DNA of 64,000 bases from Sphingopyxis sp. OPL5. Its GTDB lineage: Bacteria; Pseudomonadota; Alphaproteobacteria; Sphingomonadales; Sphingomonadaceae. The notes under the pieces are model-generated. The model did no database searches, was not told the DNA's origin, and saw only the letters and a list, made by a program, of their open reading frames with translations. The DNA lies in NCBI RefSeq assembly GCF_003797775.2, contig NZ_CP060725.1:1730001-1794000 (forward strand). Direction: 5' to 3'. Every line of letters starts with the position of its first letter. Within the stretch, counting starts at the first letter, position 1. The position numbers and the translations under genes were made by a program. Of the stretch, positions 27,634-36,785 are shown in pieces.

Positions 27634-29225
27634 TTGAACAGGCTGCCCAAAATGCCGCGCATCAACTGACCGCCGAACTTGCCCGCGACCTGCCGGCCGA
27701 TATTGGTCGCCGCCGACCGCGCCGCCGATTCGACCATCTTCTCGGCGAAGCTCGGCTTCGCGGCCTCGCGCGCCGCGACCTTCTCCTGCTGCAGCCGCAC
27801 CTTCTCCTCGGCAACCTTGCGCTTCGCCTCTTCCTTGGCCGCGATCGCGGCCTGTTTGTCGGCCTCGTCCTGCGCCTTGGCTTCGATCGCGGCGGCCTGC
27901 GCCTGGTCGGCCTTGGCGGCGAGCAGTTCCTCGGCGCTCTCGCGGTTGACCGCGGTATCGTATTTGCCCTCGACCGGCGAGATCGACTTGATGATCGCGC
28001 GCTCCTTGGCGTCGAGCGGGCCGGCACGCGAGCAGGGCGGCTTGATCAGCGTGCGCTCGACCGGCGACGGCGCGCCGTCGGCCATGAGCAGCGACACCAG
28101 CGCCTCGCCGACCTTCAATTCGGTGATCTCGCGCGCGACGTCGACCTTGGGATTGGGGCGGAAGGTGTCGGCGGCGGCCTTCACCGCCTTCTGGTCGCGC
28201 GGAGTGAAGGCGCGCAGCGCGTGCTGGACGCGATTGCCGAGCTGGCCCGCGACATCCTCGGGAACGTCGATCGGGTTCTGGGTGACGAAATAGACGCCGA
28301 CGCCCTTGGACCGGATCAGGCGGACGACCTGCTCGATCTTCTGGGCGAGCGCGGGCGGCGCATCGTCGAACAGCAGATGCGCCTCGTCGAAGAAGAAGAC
28401 GAGCTTCGGCTTGTCGGGGTCGCCGATCTCGGGAAGCGTCTCGAACATCTCGCTGAGCAGCCAGAGCAGGAAGGTCGCATAGAGCTTGGGGCTCGCCATC
28501 AACTTGTCGGCGGCGAGGATGTTGACGTAGCCACGCCCGTTTTCATCGGTGCGGATCATGTCCTGGATGTCGAGCGCGGGCTCGCCGAAGAAGTTCGCGC
28601 CCCCTTGGCTTTCGAGCGTCAGCAATTGCCGCTGGATCGTGCCCACGGTGGCCTTCGACACATTGCCATATTTGACGGTCAGCTCGTCGGCATTCTGCGC
28701 GCACCAGGCCAGCATCGCCTGCAGGTCGCCCAAATCGAGCAGCAGCAGATTCTGTTCGTCGGCGACCCGGAAGGCGATCGCGAGCACCCCCTCCTGCACT
28801 TCGTTCAGCCCCATCAACCGCGCGAGCAACAGCGGGCCCATTTCGGAAATCGTCGTGCGCACCGGGTGCCCCTGTTCGCCGAACAAATCCCAGAAGATCA
28901 CCGGATTGTCGCGATACGCCCATTCGCTGTCGCCGATCTCGGCGGCGCGCGCGGCGAAAATCTCGTGCATCTTCGACGTCGGGCTGCCCGCCATCGCCAG
29001 GCCGGCGAGGTCGCCCTTCACATCGGCGACGAACACCGGAACGCCGACCGCCGAAAACCCCTCGGCCAGCCCCTGCAGCGTCACCGTCTTGCCGGTGCCG
29101 GTCGCCCCGGCGATCAGCCCGTGCCGGTTGGCGCGCTTGAGCACCAGCGACTGGCGCGGCCCGTCGGGGGCGCCGCCGCCGCCGAGGCCGATATAGATTT
29201 CACTCGCCGTGCTGCCGTCGCTCAC
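27630..29225 (-). CDS. HerA-like/DUF853 P-loop ATPase
   Basis: A 531-residue protein. Walker A is GATGTGKT at 40-47 and Walker B is [14 protein letters not shown]. The core matches the DUF853 (YjgR) branch of the HerA/FtsK superfamily, with conserved [20 protein letters not shown] and [20 protein letters not shown]. The C-terminal 110 residues form a charged coiled coil ([20 protein letters not shown] and on). The cellular task of this branch is not established. It is coupled to the globin-like gene. Confidence 0.9.
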   Translation of the reverse strand: MSDGSTASEIYIGLGGGGAPDGPRQSLVLKRANRHGLIAGATGTGKTVTLQGLAEGFSAVGVPVFVADVKGDLAGLAMAGSPTSKMHEIFAARAAEIGDSEWAYRDNPVIFWDLFGEQGHPVRTTISEMGPLLLARLMGLNEVQEGVLAIAFRVADEQNLLLLDLGDLQAMLAWCAQNADELTVKYGNVSKATVGTIQRQLLTLESQGGANFFGEPALDIQDMIRTDENGRGYVNILAADKLMASPKLYATFLLWLLSEMFETLPEIGDPDKPKLVFFFDEAHLLFDDAPPALAQKIEQVVRLIRSKGVGVYFVTQNPIDVPEDVAGQLGNRVQHALRAFTPRDQKAVKAAADTFRPNPKVDVAREITELKVGEALVSLLMADGAPSPVERTLIKPPCSRAGPLDAKERAIIKSISPVEGKYDTAVNRESAEELLAAKADQAQAAAIEAKAQDEADKQAAIAAKEEAKRKVAEEKVRLQQEKVAAREAAKPSFAEKMVESAARSAATNIGRQVAGKFGGQLMRGILGSLFK

Positions 29226-29358
29226 TCGCTGTCCTCCGCTATCCGAACCTGCCTGCCGGTCTAGAACGCGGGGCGTGGACAGGCAATCGGCAACCGCGCG
29301 GCTGTCATCGGCCGGAGAGGACGATCGGCAGCTGTGGCCCGGCCCGTCTCGCGAGGTT

Positions 29359-29589
29359 TCAGGCGGCGGGGCGGTCGAGCAGCATGGCGACCGACCAGCC
29401 CGAATTGTTCAGCTCGGTCCGTTCGCCGCCACGGTCCTGCCGGAAACAATGGACGAGCCGTCGTCCCTTCAGTTCGTCATCGCCCTCCTCCCACGGCTGC
29501 GCCTTCCTTTCGGCGAAGAGCGCCAACAGACGACGTCGTTGTCCGTCCGTCAGGGACGCGGCAACCTCTTGGGCGTTTATCATGGTCAT
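29359..29589 (-). CDS. Small cytoplasmic protein, function unknown
   Basis: A 76-residue product from the ATG at 29589 (or 29583), preceded by GAGG. Sequence such as [20 protein letters not shown] and [17 protein letters not shown] looks protein-like, mixed charged with few low-complexity stretches. No family recognised. The 133 bases between it and the ATPase gene show no further feature. Confidence 0.5.
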   Translation of the reverse strand: MTMINAQEVAASLTDGQRRRLLALFAERKAQPWEEGDDELKGRRLVHCFRQDRGGERTELNNSGWSVAMLLDRPAA

Positions 29590-29952
29590 GAGCCTCGTGC
29601 TGGCGAAGCGAGCGGGTCGACGGTTTGGGAAGAGATCGGCCCGTTCGCCGCCGGACATATGTCCGACGGGCGGTTTGTTTGCGCCTGCCGTCAAGCTACC
29701 ATGACCGGAGACAACAAGCCACCTCCTTGTTTTTACGATATTATTCGTCAGTTGAGCGGGCGGCGCACGGGAACGGTGTCACACCGACCATCTCGCAGCG
29801 CCCATGCGGACCGGAATATCTGGTGGCGCACGCGTGCTTCGATGGCCGGAAATCGTGGAAGCGGCCCGAAGCATCCCTTTCGCGTGGAAAGCTGTCACCC
29901 GCTTCCCACCCCGGAACCGCCATCACGCCCGCCAACGCTCGTCCAGCCGGCG
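29590..29952. other. Gap without a supported gene
   Basis: 363 bases between the small protein and the RidA gene. A stretch near 29705-29755 is clearly poorer in GC (CTTGTTTTTACGATATTATT), which could be a promoter for the small minus-strand gene or a remnant. Open frames here have poor codon use, so I call no gene. Confidence 0.4.
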
Positions 29953-30339
29953 TCACGCCACCGCGATCGCCTCGATCTCGATGCGAAAGCCGAAGTGCAG
30001 CGGCCCGGTCGGTACCACGCTGCGCGCCGGCCGGTTCGCGCCGAAAAAGCGGGCGTAAATTGCATCGACCTCGCCCCAGTCGTCGATATCGCTGAGATAG
30101 ACGGTGGTCTTGACCACCTGCGCCAGCCCGGCGCCCGCATCGGCGAGCACGGTTTCCAGGTTGTGCAAGGCCTGCTCGACCTGCGCCGCGAACGGCGCGG
30201 ACGCCAGCGCGGTATCGCGTCCGGGCAACAACGGCAGCTGCCCCGACACGAAGATGAAACCACCCGCGATGACGAAGGGCGAATAATGCGGTCCGCCCGC
30301 CGTTCGCCCCGCATCCTGATCCGCCTTGCTTGCCGTCAT
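29953..30339 (-). CDS. RidA family protein (YjgF/UK114)
   Basis: A 128-residue member of the RidA family. GFIFVSGQLPLLPG and the end segment ARSVVPTGPLHFGFRIEIEA with the key Arg are conserved. RidA proteins remove reactive enamine/imine intermediates from PLP enzymes. I chose the ATG at 30339; a GTG at 30354 would lie within the ribosome site. The ribosome site GGGAGAGGA is inside an 11-base-pair hairpin. Confidence 0.88.
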   Translation of the reverse strand: MTASKADQDAGRTAGGPHYSPFVIAGGFIFVSGQLPLLPGRDTALASAPFAAQVEQALHNLETVLADAGAGLAQVVKTTVYLSDIDDWGEVDAIYARFFGANRPARSVVPTGPLHFGFRIEIEAIAVA

Positions 30340-30343
30340 TCGA

Positions 30344-30369
30344 TCCTCTCCCACGCTGGTGGGAGAGGA
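30344..30369 (-). promoter_or_regulatory. Hairpin sequestering the RidA ribosome site
   Basis: TCCTCTCCCAC and GTGGGAGAGGA pair perfectly around a four-base loop. On the minus strand the second arm is the Shine-Dalgarno sequence of the RidA gene, four bases before the ATG. It could reduce translation initiation, or be a terminator of the VOC gene transcript. Confidence 0.5.
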
Positions 30370-30395
30370 CTATCACGTCCGGCGGCGGCGGCCCA

Positions 30396-30767
30396 TCATC
30401 CCATCACAAAGGCGTTGAGCTTGTTGCCGTCGAGATCGCGAAAATAGCCCGCGTAGAAACCCTCGCCGCGCGGTCCCGGGGGGCCTTCGCAGGTGCCGCC
30501 GTTGGCGATCGCGATGTCATAGAGCCGATGCACCTGCTCCTGGTCTTTCGCCTCGAGCGCGACCATCACACCGTTGCCGACGCTCGCGGCATTGCCGTCG
30601 AACGGCTTGGTCAGTCCGATCCCCGCACCGCCGCCGGGCTTGCCCCACGCGATGAAGGTCTCGAACTCCATCATCCGCGGCGTCTCCAGTTCCGCCGCGA
30701 TCGCGTCATAAAACACCGCCGCCTTCGCAAGGTCGTGGGTGCCGAGCGTCACATATCCGATCATCAT
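30396..30767 (-). CDS. VOC (glyoxalase/bleomycin resistance) superfamily protein
   Basis: A product of about 123 residues starting at the paired ATGs at 30767/30764 after GGGAGAAG. It has the beta-alpha-beta-beta-beta modules of VOC proteins: MIGYVTLGTHDLAKAAVFYD at the front and GFYAGYFRDLDGNKLNAFV at the end, with a metal-ligand Glu/His pattern that is incomplete. The substrate is unknown. It lies upstream of RidA on the same strand. Confidence 0.85.
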   Translation of the reverse strand: MMIGYVTLGTHDLAKAAVFYDAIAAELETPRMMEFETFIAWGKPGGGAGIGLTKPFDGNAASVGNGVMVALEAKDQEQVHRLYDIAIANGGTCEGPPGPRGEGFYAGYFRDLDGNKLNAFVMG

Positions 30768-30822
30768 TCTTCTCCCGACTCGTTGAAGGAACATAATAGG
30801 AACATTGTCGGCGACGCGCAAA

Positions 30823-30861
30823 GAAAAACGGGCGCCGGACCGATGAGGTCGCAGCGCCCGC
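30823..30861 (-). terminator. Rho-independent terminator of the hflK-hflC-degP operon
   Basis: On the minus strand, GCGGGCGC and then CGACC pair with GGTC(C)G and GCGCCCGT, followed directly by TTTTTC. The stem is long and GC-rich with a T tract, which is the classic form. A second hairpin, CCCCTTC-GGC-GAAGGGG at 30875-30891, precedes it just after the degP stop. Confidence 0.75.
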
Positions 30862-30897
30862 TTTCAAGCCTCTTCCCCTTCGGCGAAGGGGAGAAGA

Positions 30898-32400
30898 TTA
30901 TTTTTTCAGCCGCAGCGCGACGTCCCCCGAAGGACCGCCGCGGCGGAGGATTTCCACCAGCACCGCATCGCGGCCCGCCGCCTTGGTGTCGGCCACGACC
31001 TTGGCCAGCGCATCGCTGGTCAGCACCGCGGTGCGCGCGGTGCCCGCGCTCAGGATCACGTCGCCGCGGCGAAGCCCCTTGCGCCCGGCATCGCTGTTCG
31101 CCGAGACCGACCCGATCACCAGCCCCTTGGTGCCGGCGTCGACGCCCACCGCGCGCGCGATGTCGGCGGTCAGCGGCAGCACCGCAAGGCCCAGTTCGGT
31201 CTGGAGCGCGGTGTCGGCGGCGCCCGTCGGATCGTCCGGCGTCGCCTGTTCGTCCTCGGGATCGAAGGTGCTCGGCGCCTGGTCTGCCGCGGCGGGCCGC
31301 GTGCCGACCACGGCGTTCAGCGTGATCGTCTTGCCGTCGCGGATCACCTCGAGCGGGATGCGCGTGCCGGGTTTGACCCGCGCGACGATGTACGACAGCG
31401 TCTGCTGCGGCGAGACCTCTTTGCCATTGACCTTGGTCACCACGTCGCCGCGCTTCAGCCCGGCCTTTTCGCCCGCCTCGCCCGGTTCGATGCGCCCGAT
31501 GCGCTCGCCGCGGTCCTTGGGCAGGCCCAGCGCCGCCGCCATATCCTCGTCGACCGGGGTGATCCCGATGCCGAGGTAGCCGCGTTCGACCGCCTGGCCG
31601 GCCTTCAGCGCGTCGATCACCGGAATCGCTGCGTCGGCGGGGATCGCGAAATTGACGCCGATATTGGCGCCGACCGGCGAGATCAGCATGTTGTTGATGC
31701 CGACGACATTGCCCTGCAGATCGAACAGGGGACCGCCCGAATTGCCGCGGTTGATCGCGGTATCGGTCTGGATATAGCGGTCATAGGCGCCGCCCTGCCC
31801 CAGATTGCGCTGCACCGCCGAGATGATCCCCGCGGTCACCGTCGAGCCGAGCCCGAGCGGGTTGCCGATGGCGACCACCCAGTCGCCGACGCGCGCGTCG
31901 CTGCCGGTGGCGAATTTGACGAAGGGCAGGCCCGTCGCGTCGATCTTGAGCAAGGCGAGGTCCGACGCGACGTCGCGGCCAACGATCTTCGCCTTATATT
32001 CCTTGCTGTTGGTCAGCGTGACCGTGACCTCGTTCACCGCCTCGCCGCGCGGACCGCCCGAGATGACGTGGTTGTTGGTGACGATATAGCCGTCGGTCGA
32101 GATCAGGAAGCCCGATCCGCCGCCCTGCTGTTCCTGGGTGATCGGCTCGCGGGTGCCCGCGAACGGATTGAGCCGGACGCCGAGCGTCACCTCCTGCTTG
32201 GTCGCGATATTGACCACCGCGGGCTGCAATTGCTCGACCAGGTCGGCGAAGCTTTCGGGGGCGCCCGACCGCGGCACGACCTTGGCGATTTCGCTCGATT
32301 CATTCTGCGCGACCTGCGCGCCGACGGGGGACTGGGTGACCAGCGCCAGCGCCGTGCCACCCGCCAGCAAAGCCGAAGTGATGCCGTAAACATAACGCAC
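30898..32400 (-). CDS. degP: Do family periplasmic serine protease
   Basis: A 500-residue HtrA/Do protease. The start is GTG at 32400 after AAGGA; a signal peptide follows. The triad is H111 (VTNNHVISG), D147 (ASDLALLK) and S221 (NRGNSGGPLFD). Two PDZ domains occupy about 275-365 and 400-495. It degrades or refolds damaged periplasmic proteins. It lies 128 bases downstream of hflC, an order common in alphaproteobacteria. The DegP/DegQ distinction cannot be settled from sequence here. Confidence 0.94.
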   Translation of the reverse strand: MRYVYGITSALLAGGTALALVTQSPVGAQVAQNESSEIAKVVPRSGAPESFADLVEQLQPAVVNIATKQEVTLGVRLNPFAGTREPITQEQQGGGSGFLISTDGYIVTNNHVISGGPRGEAVNEVTVTLTNSKEYKAKIVGRDVASDLALLKIDATGLPFVKFATGSDARVGDWVVAIGNPLGLGSTVTAGIISAVQRNLGQGGAYDRYIQTDTAINRGNSGGPLFDLQGNVVGINNMLISPVGANIGVNFAIPADAAIPVIDALKAGQAVERGYLGIGITPVDEDMAAALGLPKDRGERIGRIEPGEAGEKAGLKRGDVVTKVNGKEVSPQQTLSYIVARVKPGTRIPLEVIRDGKTITLNAVVGTRPAAADQAPSTFDPEDEQATPDDPTGAADTALQTELGLAVLPLTADIARAVGVDAGTKGLVIGSVSANSDAGRKGLRRGDVILSAGTARTAVLTSDALAKVVADTKAAGRDAVLVEILRRGGPSGDVALRLKK

Positions 32401-32481
32401 GATCGAAATTCCTTCTCTTACGAAAACTCTCTTACCCCGGCGACGGTGGTCTGCTGCCCCTTGGCTGAACGGTGATTGAAC

Positions 32482-32509
32482 ATGAACGGCGCTTTACCGT
32501 CCCGTTCAT
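32482..32509. promoter_or_regulatory. Inverted repeat between hflC and degP
   Basis: ATGAACGG and CCGTTCAT pair around 12 bases, with another TGAACGG copy at 32466. It lies 47 bases downstream of hflC... on the minus strand, and upstream of degP, so it could be an operator for a separate degP promoter or an attenuating hairpin. Confidence 0.35.
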
Positions 32510-32528
32510 CCGCCGTCCGGCTCAGGGT

Positions 32529-33383
32529 TCAGTTACCCCGAAACCGGCGCAGATATTCATTGTCGGGCGACAGGATGATCGACGTCCCGCCCTGGTTGTT
32601 TTCGCCCAGGAAGGTCGAACGATAGCTCTGCATCGCGCGGTAGAAATCATAGAATTCGGGATCCTTGCCAAAGCTTTCGGCATAGATGCGCGCCGCTTCG
32701 CCATCGGCGCTGCCGCGGATGATCTGCGCTTCCTTCTGCCCTTCGGCGCGGATCGAGATCGCCTCCTGCTGGCGCGCGGTGCGCATGCGGTTGTACGCCG
32801 CCTCGAGCGTCGCGCCCTCGGGCAGGTCGGCGCGCTTGATCCGCACGTCGATGATCTCGGCGCCATATTTCTGCGCCTCGCGGTTCAGCGCGACCTGGAT
32901 ATTGTCCATCACCGCGCCGCGTTCGGGCGACAGCAACGTCGCAAAGGTCCGCTTGCCAAGTTCGTTGCGCAGCGACGAGCCGAGGATCGTTGCAAGCTGT
33001 GCCTGCAATTTATCCTCGGTGCGGATCGCGGTGTACATACGCACCGGGTTGGTGATGCGGAAGCGCGCGAAGGCGTCGACCTGCAGCCTTTGCTGGTCGG
33101 TCGAGAGCACCTGCTGGCGCTCCATGTTCACGCCGAGGATGCGCTTGTCGATATACTGGATACCGTCGGTGAACGGCACGCGCAGCACGAGACCGGCGCC
33201 CGAGCGTCCGAAATCCTCGTTCGGCTTGTACCGGTTCACCGTCCGCTCGATCTCGCCGAAGCGCAGGATCAGCGCCTGCTTGTCTTCGGGCACGATCGCC
33301 AGCGACTGCGACAGGATGAGGAGCAGGACGATGATGGCGATCAGCGGCCGCATCGGGCGTTGGAACAGGCTGTCGAACATCAC
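32529..33383 (-). CDS. hflC: HflC, SPFH-domain modulator of FtsH protease
   Basis: A 284-residue inner-membrane protein with one N-terminal helix (LIAIIVLLLILSQSLAIV) and a band-7/SPFH domain facing the periplasm. The coiled-coil stretch around RMRTARQQEAISIRAEGQKE and the following ADGEAARIYAESFG are typical. With HflK it forms the cage around FtsH that limits access of membrane substrates. It overlaps hflK by 4 bases. Confidence 0.94.
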   Translation of the reverse strand: MMFDSLFQRPMRPLIAIIVLLLILSQSLAIVPEDKQALILRFGEIERTVNRYKPNEDFGRSGAGLVLRVPFTDGIQYIDKRILGVNMERQQVLSTDQQRLQVDAFARFRITNPVRMYTAIRTEDKLQAQLATILGSSLRNELGKRTFATLLSPERGAVMDNIQVALNREAQKYGAEIIDVRIKRADLPEGATLEAAYNRMRTARQQEAISIRAEGQKEAQIIRGSADGEAARIYAESFGKDPEFYDFYRAMQSYRSTFLGENNQGGTSIILSPDNEYLRRFRGN

Positions 33384-34549
33384 TGGGCTCCCTTCGTCGC
33401 GGGCGTGGGCGCGGCAGGGGCCGTCCGTTTCTGTACCTCGTTGAGCGGCAGATAGGGGGTCACCCCGCGCGGCTCGACGATCGTCTTGTCGACGTTCGAC
33501 AGAACAGCCTCCATCGTTTCATAATAGAGGCGCTGGCGCGTGACCTGCGGCGACAGCTTGTACTGTTCATAGATCTTGTCGAAGGCCGAGGTGTCGCCGC
33601 GGGCGCGTTCGAGCACCTGCTGCTGATAGGCGCGCGCGAGGTTGATCGCCGATTCGCGTTCCTGCCGCGCTGCGGTGACCTCCTTGAACGCCTCGTCGAC
33701 CTGGCTCGGCGGGTCGACCTGGCGGATCGCGATGCCCTGAATCAGCACGCCCGACCGATACTGGTTGAGCAAATCCTGCATCCGCTGCTGCACCTGCGAC
33801 TCGATCTCGACGCGCCCCGGGCCGATCGCCTGGACGAGGTCGAAATTGGCGACCGTCGCGCGCATCGCGCTTTCGGCAACTTCGCGGATCGTGCCGTCGG
33901 GATCGGCGAGCTGGAAAAAATACAGTTCGGGGTCACGCACCGACCAGCGGACTTCATAGGCGAGGTCGACGATGCTCTGGTCGCGGGTCAGCACGAAATT
34001 CTCGTCGGTCGCGTTGGGCGAACCGATCGCCATGGTGCGAATGGCGCGCACGTCCTCCAGCTTGATGCGTTCGATCGGCGCCGGCCAGGTGAGTTTGACG
34101 CCCGGACCGACGGTCCGCGAATAGCTGCCGAGCCGGGTGACGACGCCCTCTTTTTCGGGCGGCACGATGTGGAACGACGAAAAGATCGCCCAGATCGCGA
34201 CGACGCCAAGCACGCCCCATTTCCACAGCTTCGCCGAATCGCCGAAGTTGATGTTGCCGCCGCCGCCATTGCCGTCACCGCCGCCGCCAAAGCTGCCGCG
34301 CCCCTTGCGCAGCAGCTCGTCGAGCGCCGAGGGGCCGCGCGGCTTGCGCGCGCGGTTGATATCGACCGGGTCGGGGCTGACCCACGGGTTGCGCGGCCCC
34401 GGCTTCTTGTCGCCGCCGCCGCTTCCCTTGCCGTCGTCGCCGCCCTTGGGCCCCCACGGGCTGTTCGCCATCGCGGCGATCTGGTGGAAAAATTGCCGCA
34501 GACCCCCGGGGGCGCGGCGTCCCATACCGTCACTATTGTCGTTGCTCAT
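33380..34549 (-). CDS. hflK: HflK, SPFH-domain partner of HflC
   Basis: A 389-residue protein starting at 34549 (MSNDNSDGMGRRAPGG). A Gly/Pro-rich cytoplasmic N-terminus of about 95 residues precedes one membrane helix (WGVLGVVAIWAIFSSFHIV) and an SPFH domain (EKEGVVTRLGSYSRTVGPGV; AYEVRWSVRDPELYFFQL). The long Gly-rich leader is usual for HflK. It is divergent from the Mrp ATPase gene across 91 bases. Confidence 0.94.
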   Translation of the reverse strand: MSNDNSDGMGRRAPGGLRQFFHQIAAMANSPWGPKGGDDGKGSGGGDKKPGPRNPWVSPDPVDINRARKPRGPSALDELLRKGRGSFGGGGDGNGGGGNINFGDSAKLWKWGVLGVVAIWAIFSSFHIVPPEKEGVVTRLGSYSRTVGPGVKLTWPAPIERIKLEDVRAIRTMAIGSPNATDENFVLTRDQSIVDLAYEVRWSVRDPELYFFQLADPDGTIREVAESAMRATVANFDLVQAIGPGRVEIESQVQQRMQDLLNQYRSGVLIQGIAIRQVDPPSQVDEAFKEVTAARQERESAINLARAYQQQVLERARGDTSAFDKIYEQYKLSPQVTRQRLYYETMEAVLSNVDKTIVEPRGVTPYLPLNEVQKRTAPAAPTPATKGAQ

Positions 34550-34640
34550 GGGGCTTTTATAGGGGGCGCGGGCGCGATTAACAGGGGGTCCGCGCGAAAA
34601 TGGCTGGCAATCATGTCCGCCATGCCTATCTGCCACCGAC

Positions 34641-35618
34641 ATGACCGACACCGCTCCGCTCGCCAGCATCGCCACCGACCTGACCGGGGGGCGCACCTCG
34701 GGACTCAAATTCCTCGACGAGGAGGGCACGCTCGCGATCGTCCTCGACGTCACCGGCCTCGACGTGGACGAACGCAAACCGCTCGAGGACAAGCTGCGCG
34801 CCGGCCTGCTCGCGCGCCCCGGCGTCACCAGCGTCCGCGTCGCGATGACCGCCGAGCGCAAGGGACTGACCATCATCGCGGTCGGCAGCGGCAAGGGCGG
34901 GGTCGGCAAATCGACCCTCGCCGCCAATCTCGCGGTCGCGCTCCGCCGATTGGGCGTCAAGGTCGGCCTCGTCGATGCCGACATCTATGGCCCGTCGCAG
35001 CCGCGCCTGATGGACAGCGAGGGCGTCAAGCCCGAAGCGCGCGGACCCAAGCTGATCCCCGTTCCCAACGCCTATGGCGTGCCGATGCTGTCGACCGGAC
35101 AGATCGCCGCGCCGGGGCAGGCGATCGCCTGGCGCGGTCCGATGGCGGGCAAGGCGCTCGAACAGCTCGTCGACGCGAGCTGGGGCGACATCGACACGCT
35201 GATCGTCGACCTGCCGCCGGGCACCGGCGACGTCCAGCTGACGATGATCCAGAAACACAAGCCCGCGGGCGCGGTGATCATCTCGACCCCGCAGGACCTC
35301 GCGCTGATGGACGCGACGCGCGCGATCGCCTTCTTCGAACAGGCCGACGTGCCGCTGATCGGGCTGGTCGAGAATATGGCGGGTTACGCCTGCCCGCATT
35401 GCGGCGAAGTCAGCGACCCGTTCGGCAGCGGCGGCGCCGAGGCGGCGGCCAAGACGATGGGGCTCGACTTCCTCGGCCGCGTACCGCTGTCGATGGGCAT
35501 CCGCCTCGCCAGCGACGGCGGGGTGCCGCCGGCGGCCGGAACCGACAAGCTCGGCGAGCCGTTCCACGCGATAGCGGCGAAGGTCGCCGAATGGCTCGAC
35601 CAGCGAAAGGGCAAATGA
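34641..35618 (+). CDS. apbC: Mrp/NBP35-type iron-sulfur carrier ATPase
   Basis: A 325-residue protein. The deviant P-loop GSGKGGVGKST begins at 83, and the C-terminal CPHC in MAGYACPHCGEV is the bridging Fe-S cluster site of the dimer. A shortened N-terminal MIP18-like region precedes the ATPase. It carries and delivers [4Fe-4S] clusters. Its stop overlaps the start of the CoA-binding gene, giving a tight three-gene operon. Confidence 0.92.
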   Translation: MTDTAPLASIATDLTGGRTSGLKFLDEEGTLAIVLDVTGLDVDERKPLEDKLRAGLLARPGVTSVRVAMTAERKGLTIIAVGSGKGGVGKSTLAANLAVALRRLGVKVGLVDADIYGPSQPRLMDSEGVKPEARGPKLIPVPNAYGVPMLSTGQIAAPGQAIAWRGPMAGKALEQLVDASWGDIDTLIVDLPPGTGDVQLTMIQKHKPAGAVIISTPQDLALMDATRAIAFFEQADVPLIGLVENMAGYACPHCGEVSDPFGSGGAEAAAKTMGLDFLGRVPLSMGIRLASDGGVPPAAGTDKLGEPFHAIAAKVAEWLDQRKGK

Positions 35619-36040
35619 TGGCGATCAACGACGAAGGCGAAATCCGCGAACTTCTGGGCCAGCCGCGCCGCATCGCGCTCGTCGGCGCCTCGCCCAACCC
35701 GGCACGCGATTCGAACCATGTCCTCGCCTTCCTCGTCGCGCAGGGCCATGACGTGATCGCGGTGAATCCCGGCCACGCGGGCAAGACGATCCACGGCGCC
35801 CCTGTCGTCGCTACCCTCGCCGACGTCGAGCCGCCGGCCGAACTGGTCGACATCTTCCGCAACAGCGCCGACGCTGGCGCCGCGGTCGACGAGGCGATCG
35901 TCCATGGCGCGAAAGCGGTGTGGATGCAGCTCGGCGTGATCGACGAAGCCGCGGCGCGGCGCGCCGACACCGCCGGGCTGATGGTCGTGATGGACCGCTG
36001 CCCCAAGATCGAGATCCCTCGCCTCGGGCTGCTGAAATGA
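35615..36040 (+). CDS. CoA-binding domain protein, YccU-like
   Basis: A product of 140-141 residues (ATG at 35615 or 35618). It is a single Rossmann-like CoA-binding domain: RRIALVGASPNPARDSNHVL at the front, with VFRN-like VDIFRNSADAGAAVDEAI and VWMQLGVIDEAAARRA further on, as in YccU-type proteins. The reaction is unknown. It overlaps genes at both ends and is co-expressed with the Mrp protein. Confidence 0.9.
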   Translation: MMAINDEGEIRELLGQPRRIALVGASPNPARDSNHVLAFLVAQGHDVIAVNPGHAGKTIHGAPVVATLADVEPPAELVDIFRNSADAGAAVDEAIVHGAKAVWMQLGVIDEAAARRADTAGLMVVMDRCPKIEIPRLGLLK

Positions 36041-36636
36041 GGGTCGCCGCGCTGCTGCTCGCCGCGTCCGCCCTCACCGGCTGCGCCGCCACCCCCGCTT
36101 CGACCGATCCGCAGGACCAGTTTTTCGCCGCGCTCACCGCACGCTGCGGCCAGGCCTATGCCGGCAAGATCGAGACGAACGAGGCTGCCGACGCCGATAT
36201 GCAGGGCAAGGCGATGGTCATGCACATCCGCCGCTGCACCCCCGACCGCATCGAAATCCCCTTCCATATCGCCGGCCTCGGCCCCGACGGCAGCTGGGAC
36301 CGCTCGCGCACCTGGATCGTCAGCCGCACCGGAAACGGCCTGCGCCTGAAACACGACCATCGCCACGCCGACGGATCGAAGGACGAAGTGACGATGTACG
36401 GCGGCGACACCGCCACCCCCGGCACCGCGAGCCGGCAGGAGTTTCCGGTCGATGCCGAATCGATCGCGATGTTCGAAGCGACAGGCCGCAGCGTCTCGAC
36501 GACCAACATCTGGGCGATGGAGACCACCCCGCTCGGCTTCGCCTATGAACTGAAGCGCGCGAACCGCCATTTCCGCGTCGGCTTTTCATGGGACCGCCCG
36601 GTGAGTCCGCCGCCGCCGGCGCCGTGGGGCTGGTAG
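36037..36636 (+). CDS. Predicted lipoprotein, function unknown
   Basis: A 199-residue protein with a short signal peptide and lipobox (LAASALTGCAAT). The mature part has conserved-looking segments such as MHIRRCTPDRIEIPFHIAGL and FSWDRPV. I do not recognise a named family. ATGA overlap with the CoA-binding gene places it third in the Mrp operon. The family C repeat follows. Confidence 0.72.
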   Translation: MRVAALLLAASALTGCAATPASTDPQDQFFAALTARCGQAYAGKIETNEAADADMQGKAMVMHIRRCTPDRIEIPFHIAGLGPDGSWDRSRTWIVSRTGNGLRLKHDHRHADGSKDEVTMYGGDTATPGTASRQEFPVDAESIAMFEATGRSVSTTNIWAMETTPLGFAYELKRANRHFRVGFSWDRPVSPPPPAPWGW

Positions 36637-36642
36637 CACCAT

Positions 36643-36732
36643 CGTCGCCCCCGCGAAGGCGGGGGCCGCTGTCGGTTTACGCGGCGCGGCTGGGCAAGGC
36701 GGCCAGCGGCCCCCGCCTTCGCGGGGGCGACG
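36643..36732. repeat. Dispersed palindrome, family C, GTCGCCCCCGCG variant, copy 2
   Basis: Arms CGTCGCCCCCGCGAAGGCGG and CCGCCTTCGCGGGGGCGACG frame a 50-base loop. It begins seven bases after the lipoprotein stop. The element at 43784-43861 is almost identical in its arms. Confidence 0.85.
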
Positions 36733-36785
36733 GTTAAACCAAAAGCCTTTGCCTCCCAGACTCGCGCCGCTTATCAGCATCCCCG

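Noticed and set aside
29741..30376. Longer minus-strand gene overlapping RidA
   Set aside because: The frame has no domain and poor codon use, while the RidA frame contains all family motifs.
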